DNA from: Methanobacteriota archaeon
Lineage (GTDB): Archaea > Thermoplasmatota > Thermoplasmata > SG8-5 > JACRNV01
Length of the DNA: 59,491 nucleotides
Assembly: GCA_016214785.1 (NCBI GenBank)
Contig: JACRNV010000003.1
Location: forward strand, 1 to 59,491
Reading direction: 5' to 3'
The notes beneath the pieces were generated by a model. It ran no database searches. It saw nothing but the letters and a program-made list of their open reading frames with translations, and was not told the DNA's origin. The position numbers and the translations under genes are program-made. Positions within the stretch are counted from its first letter, which is position 1. Each line of letters starts with the position of its first letter. Positions 59,339 to 59,491 of the stretch are shown here, one piece after another.

Positions 59339-59491
59339 CTAATACTTACGGGAATGAGTGCTCCCCACCATAAATGGTGGGGTATCCTCAAAGGTTAGTT
59401 GGCGAAGTCGTTCAGAGACCTTTGAGGAGTCCCCGAAGCTGATTCTTCCGTCGCTGGCCATGTCAATAGCGGTCTGCGGCTCTCGGTGTGG
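59339..59491 (-). mobile_element. Possible IS200/IS605-type element end with nested hairpins (cut by window edge)
   Basis: CCCCACCAT-AA-ATGGTGGGG (59363-59382) is a perfect 9-base hairpin. CCTCAAAGGT (59386-59395) pairs with ACCTTTGAGG (59418-59427). On the minus strand two frames are open from the window edge: one stops at 59395-59397, 12 bases before the hairpin, the other runs through it to 59339. A coding end followed at once by a compact hairpin is the layout of tnpB right ends, but the visible residues are too few to confirm tnpB. Confidence 0.35.

Overview
The window reads as a chromosome segment of a mesophilic-looking archaeon, most likely of the Thermoplasmatota. Evidence for this is an archaeal str operon (rpS12-rpS7-EF-2), an archaeal L7Ae-S28e-L24e cluster, an isolated Thermoplasma-like 5S rRNA gene far from any 16S/23S, DUF835 signalling proteins, a type IV pilus/archaellum prepilin peptidase, and many start codons about 27 bases downstream of a TATA box (leaderless transcription). 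Most genes are GC-rich. A few islands are clearly AT-richer: most of the subtilase gene, about 8.1-9.5 kb, the restriction-modification island at 33.5-36.1 kb, and the right edge after 58.2 kb.

Layout. 1-4.0 kb: a possible IS630-like transposase tail meeting the 3' end of a secreted subtilase. 4.2-7.1 kb: two tandem DUF835/TPR signalling proteins, then a 0.5 kb repeat-rich gap. 7.6-11.5 kb: IscU and IscS scaffold/desulfurase genes separated by two hypothetical genes, then small proteins. 11.6-21.9 kb: a 29-residue microprotein, a LeuCD-type dehydratase, a trans-sulfuration enzyme, glycine cleavage H protein, PanE, a PflX-like radical SAM protein, an MscS channel, a prepilin peptidase, an M20 hydrolase and a double zinc-ribbon protein. 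21.9-25.4 kb: str operon. 25.4-33.3 kb: a large secreted M14 carboxypeptidase, a glycosyltransferase, L7Ae-S28e-L24e and a membrane metallophosphoesterase. 33.5-36.1 kb: XamI-like restriction enzyme and methyltransferase. 36.3-41.5 kb: pyruvate kinase, PAC2-family protein, 5S rRNA, GlyA and a coiled-coil protein.

41.5-57.2 kb is the most unusual part. Two three-gene modules lie on the minus strand. Each has a KaiC/RAD55-like ATPase, a winged-helix regulator and a giant membrane-spanning protein (1702 and 2396 residues). The giants share one architecture: a cytoplasmic N-terminus with 5 or 8 zinc ribbons, an Asn-Gly repeat domain (TNGLTNGVRGR type), one transmembrane segment, a long extracellular part (DOMON-like segments, Asp-rich calcium-type repeats, lamin-tail domains, DUF11 repeats) and a C-terminal PEF-like membrane anchor. 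I infer an undescribed envelope-spanning signalling or surface system. One module follows pdxS directly. The gap beside it holds three tandem RNA-like hairpins.

Two other cross-cutting features stand out: a family of about 40-50 base hairpin elements scattered through the intergenic gaps, and mobile-element debris at both window edges (the IS630-like tail on the left; an RHS-type fragment and an IS200/IS605-like hairpin end on the right).
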